Source: Hyphomicrobiales bacterium | Lineage (GTDB): Bacteria > Pseudomonadota > Alphaproteobacteria > Rhizobiales > Aestuariivirgaceae | Assembly: GCA_013002595.1 (NCBI GenBank) | Contig: JABDJG010000141.1 | Coordinates: 1 to 5,963, forward strand | Reading direction: 5' to 3' | DNA: 5,963 bases | Shown here: in pieces, positions 5,848-5,963 of the stretch | Numbering within the stretch: position 1 is the stretch's first letter | How the letters are laid out: every line of letters starts with the position of its first letter | Notes under the pieces: model-generated | What the model was told of the DNA's origin: nothing | The model's input: only the letters and a program-made list of their open reading frames with translations | Database searches by the model: none | Position numbers and translations under genes: made by a program

Positions 5848-5963
5848 CCTGTACGTTTACCATTCTGGGCTGTGGCTCATCTGGTGGTGTGCCGCGCATC
5901 GGCAATCTTTGGGGCGATTGCGATCCCAATAACCCCAAAAACCGGCGGCGGCGCTGCTCAGGG
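5844..5963 (+). CDS. MBL-fold metallohydrolase, PhnP-like, N-terminal 40 residues (cut by window edge)
   Basis: The ATG overlaps the tatD stop (ATGA at 5844-5847), a classic translational-coupling arrangement. The 40 visible residues begin M-T-C-T-F-T-I-L-G-C-G-S-S-G-G-V-P-R-I-G and run on with D-P-N-N-P-K-N-R-R-R-R-C-S, the recognisable opening of alphaproteobacterial metallo-beta-lactamase-fold proteins related to PhnP (phosphoribosyl cyclic phosphodiesterase). The metal-binding HxHxDH motif should lie beyond the window, so catalytic competence cannot be judged. The reading frame is open to the last base. The family assignment is good; the specific substrate is unknown. Confidence 0.85.
   Translation, partial: MTCTFTILGCGSSGGVPRIGNLWGDCDPNNPKNRRRRCSG

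Overview
The window is a compact, almost entirely plus-strand housekeeping cluster from an alphaproteobacterium, most likely a Hyphomicrobiales (Rhizobiales)-type organism. Three things point there: the gene order dacA - tmk - holB - metG - tatD - metallo-beta-lactamase-fold hydrolase, recalled as typical of that group; a cysteine-free MetRS; and a delta' subunit without the zinc-module cysteines. This assignment rests on recalled gene order and motifs, not on a search.

Layout. Positions 1-180 are non-coding or hold only the last codons of an upstream gene. A penicillin-binding-protein-5-type D-Ala-D-Ala carboxypeptidase (181-1428) is followed after 9 nt by thymidylate kinase (1438-2067). A 290-nt gap then separates tmk from holB (2358-3407). 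A 70-nt gap with a small hairpin precedes metG (3478-5022). The TatD hydrolase (5035-5847) follows closely, and its stop overlaps by ATGA the start of a PhnP-like metallo-beta-lactamase-fold protein (5844 to the window edge, truncated).

The genes serve basic growth functions: periplasmic peptidoglycan trimming (DacA), dTTP supply (Tmk), clamp loading for replication (HolB), methionyl-tRNA supply (MetG), and two metal-dependent hydrolases. The tight spacing suggests one operon, perhaps with internal promoters.

The unusual part is the tmk-holB gap. Nearly all of it is a 266-bp MITE-like element (2068-2333). It has 32-bp terminal inverted repeats (30/32 identical) and is flanked on both sides by TAA. 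The left TAA is the tmk stop codon, so the insertion landed in the stop codon and the 3-bp duplication kept tmk intact. Inside are two further long imperfect hairpins, so the whole element could fold into a three-armed structure in the tmk-holB transcript. It encodes no transposase and resembles a non-autonomous derivative of an IS5-family (IS1031/IS427-like) insertion sequence; the family assignment is from memory. I see no wholly new system here. The element is the best candidate for follow-up.
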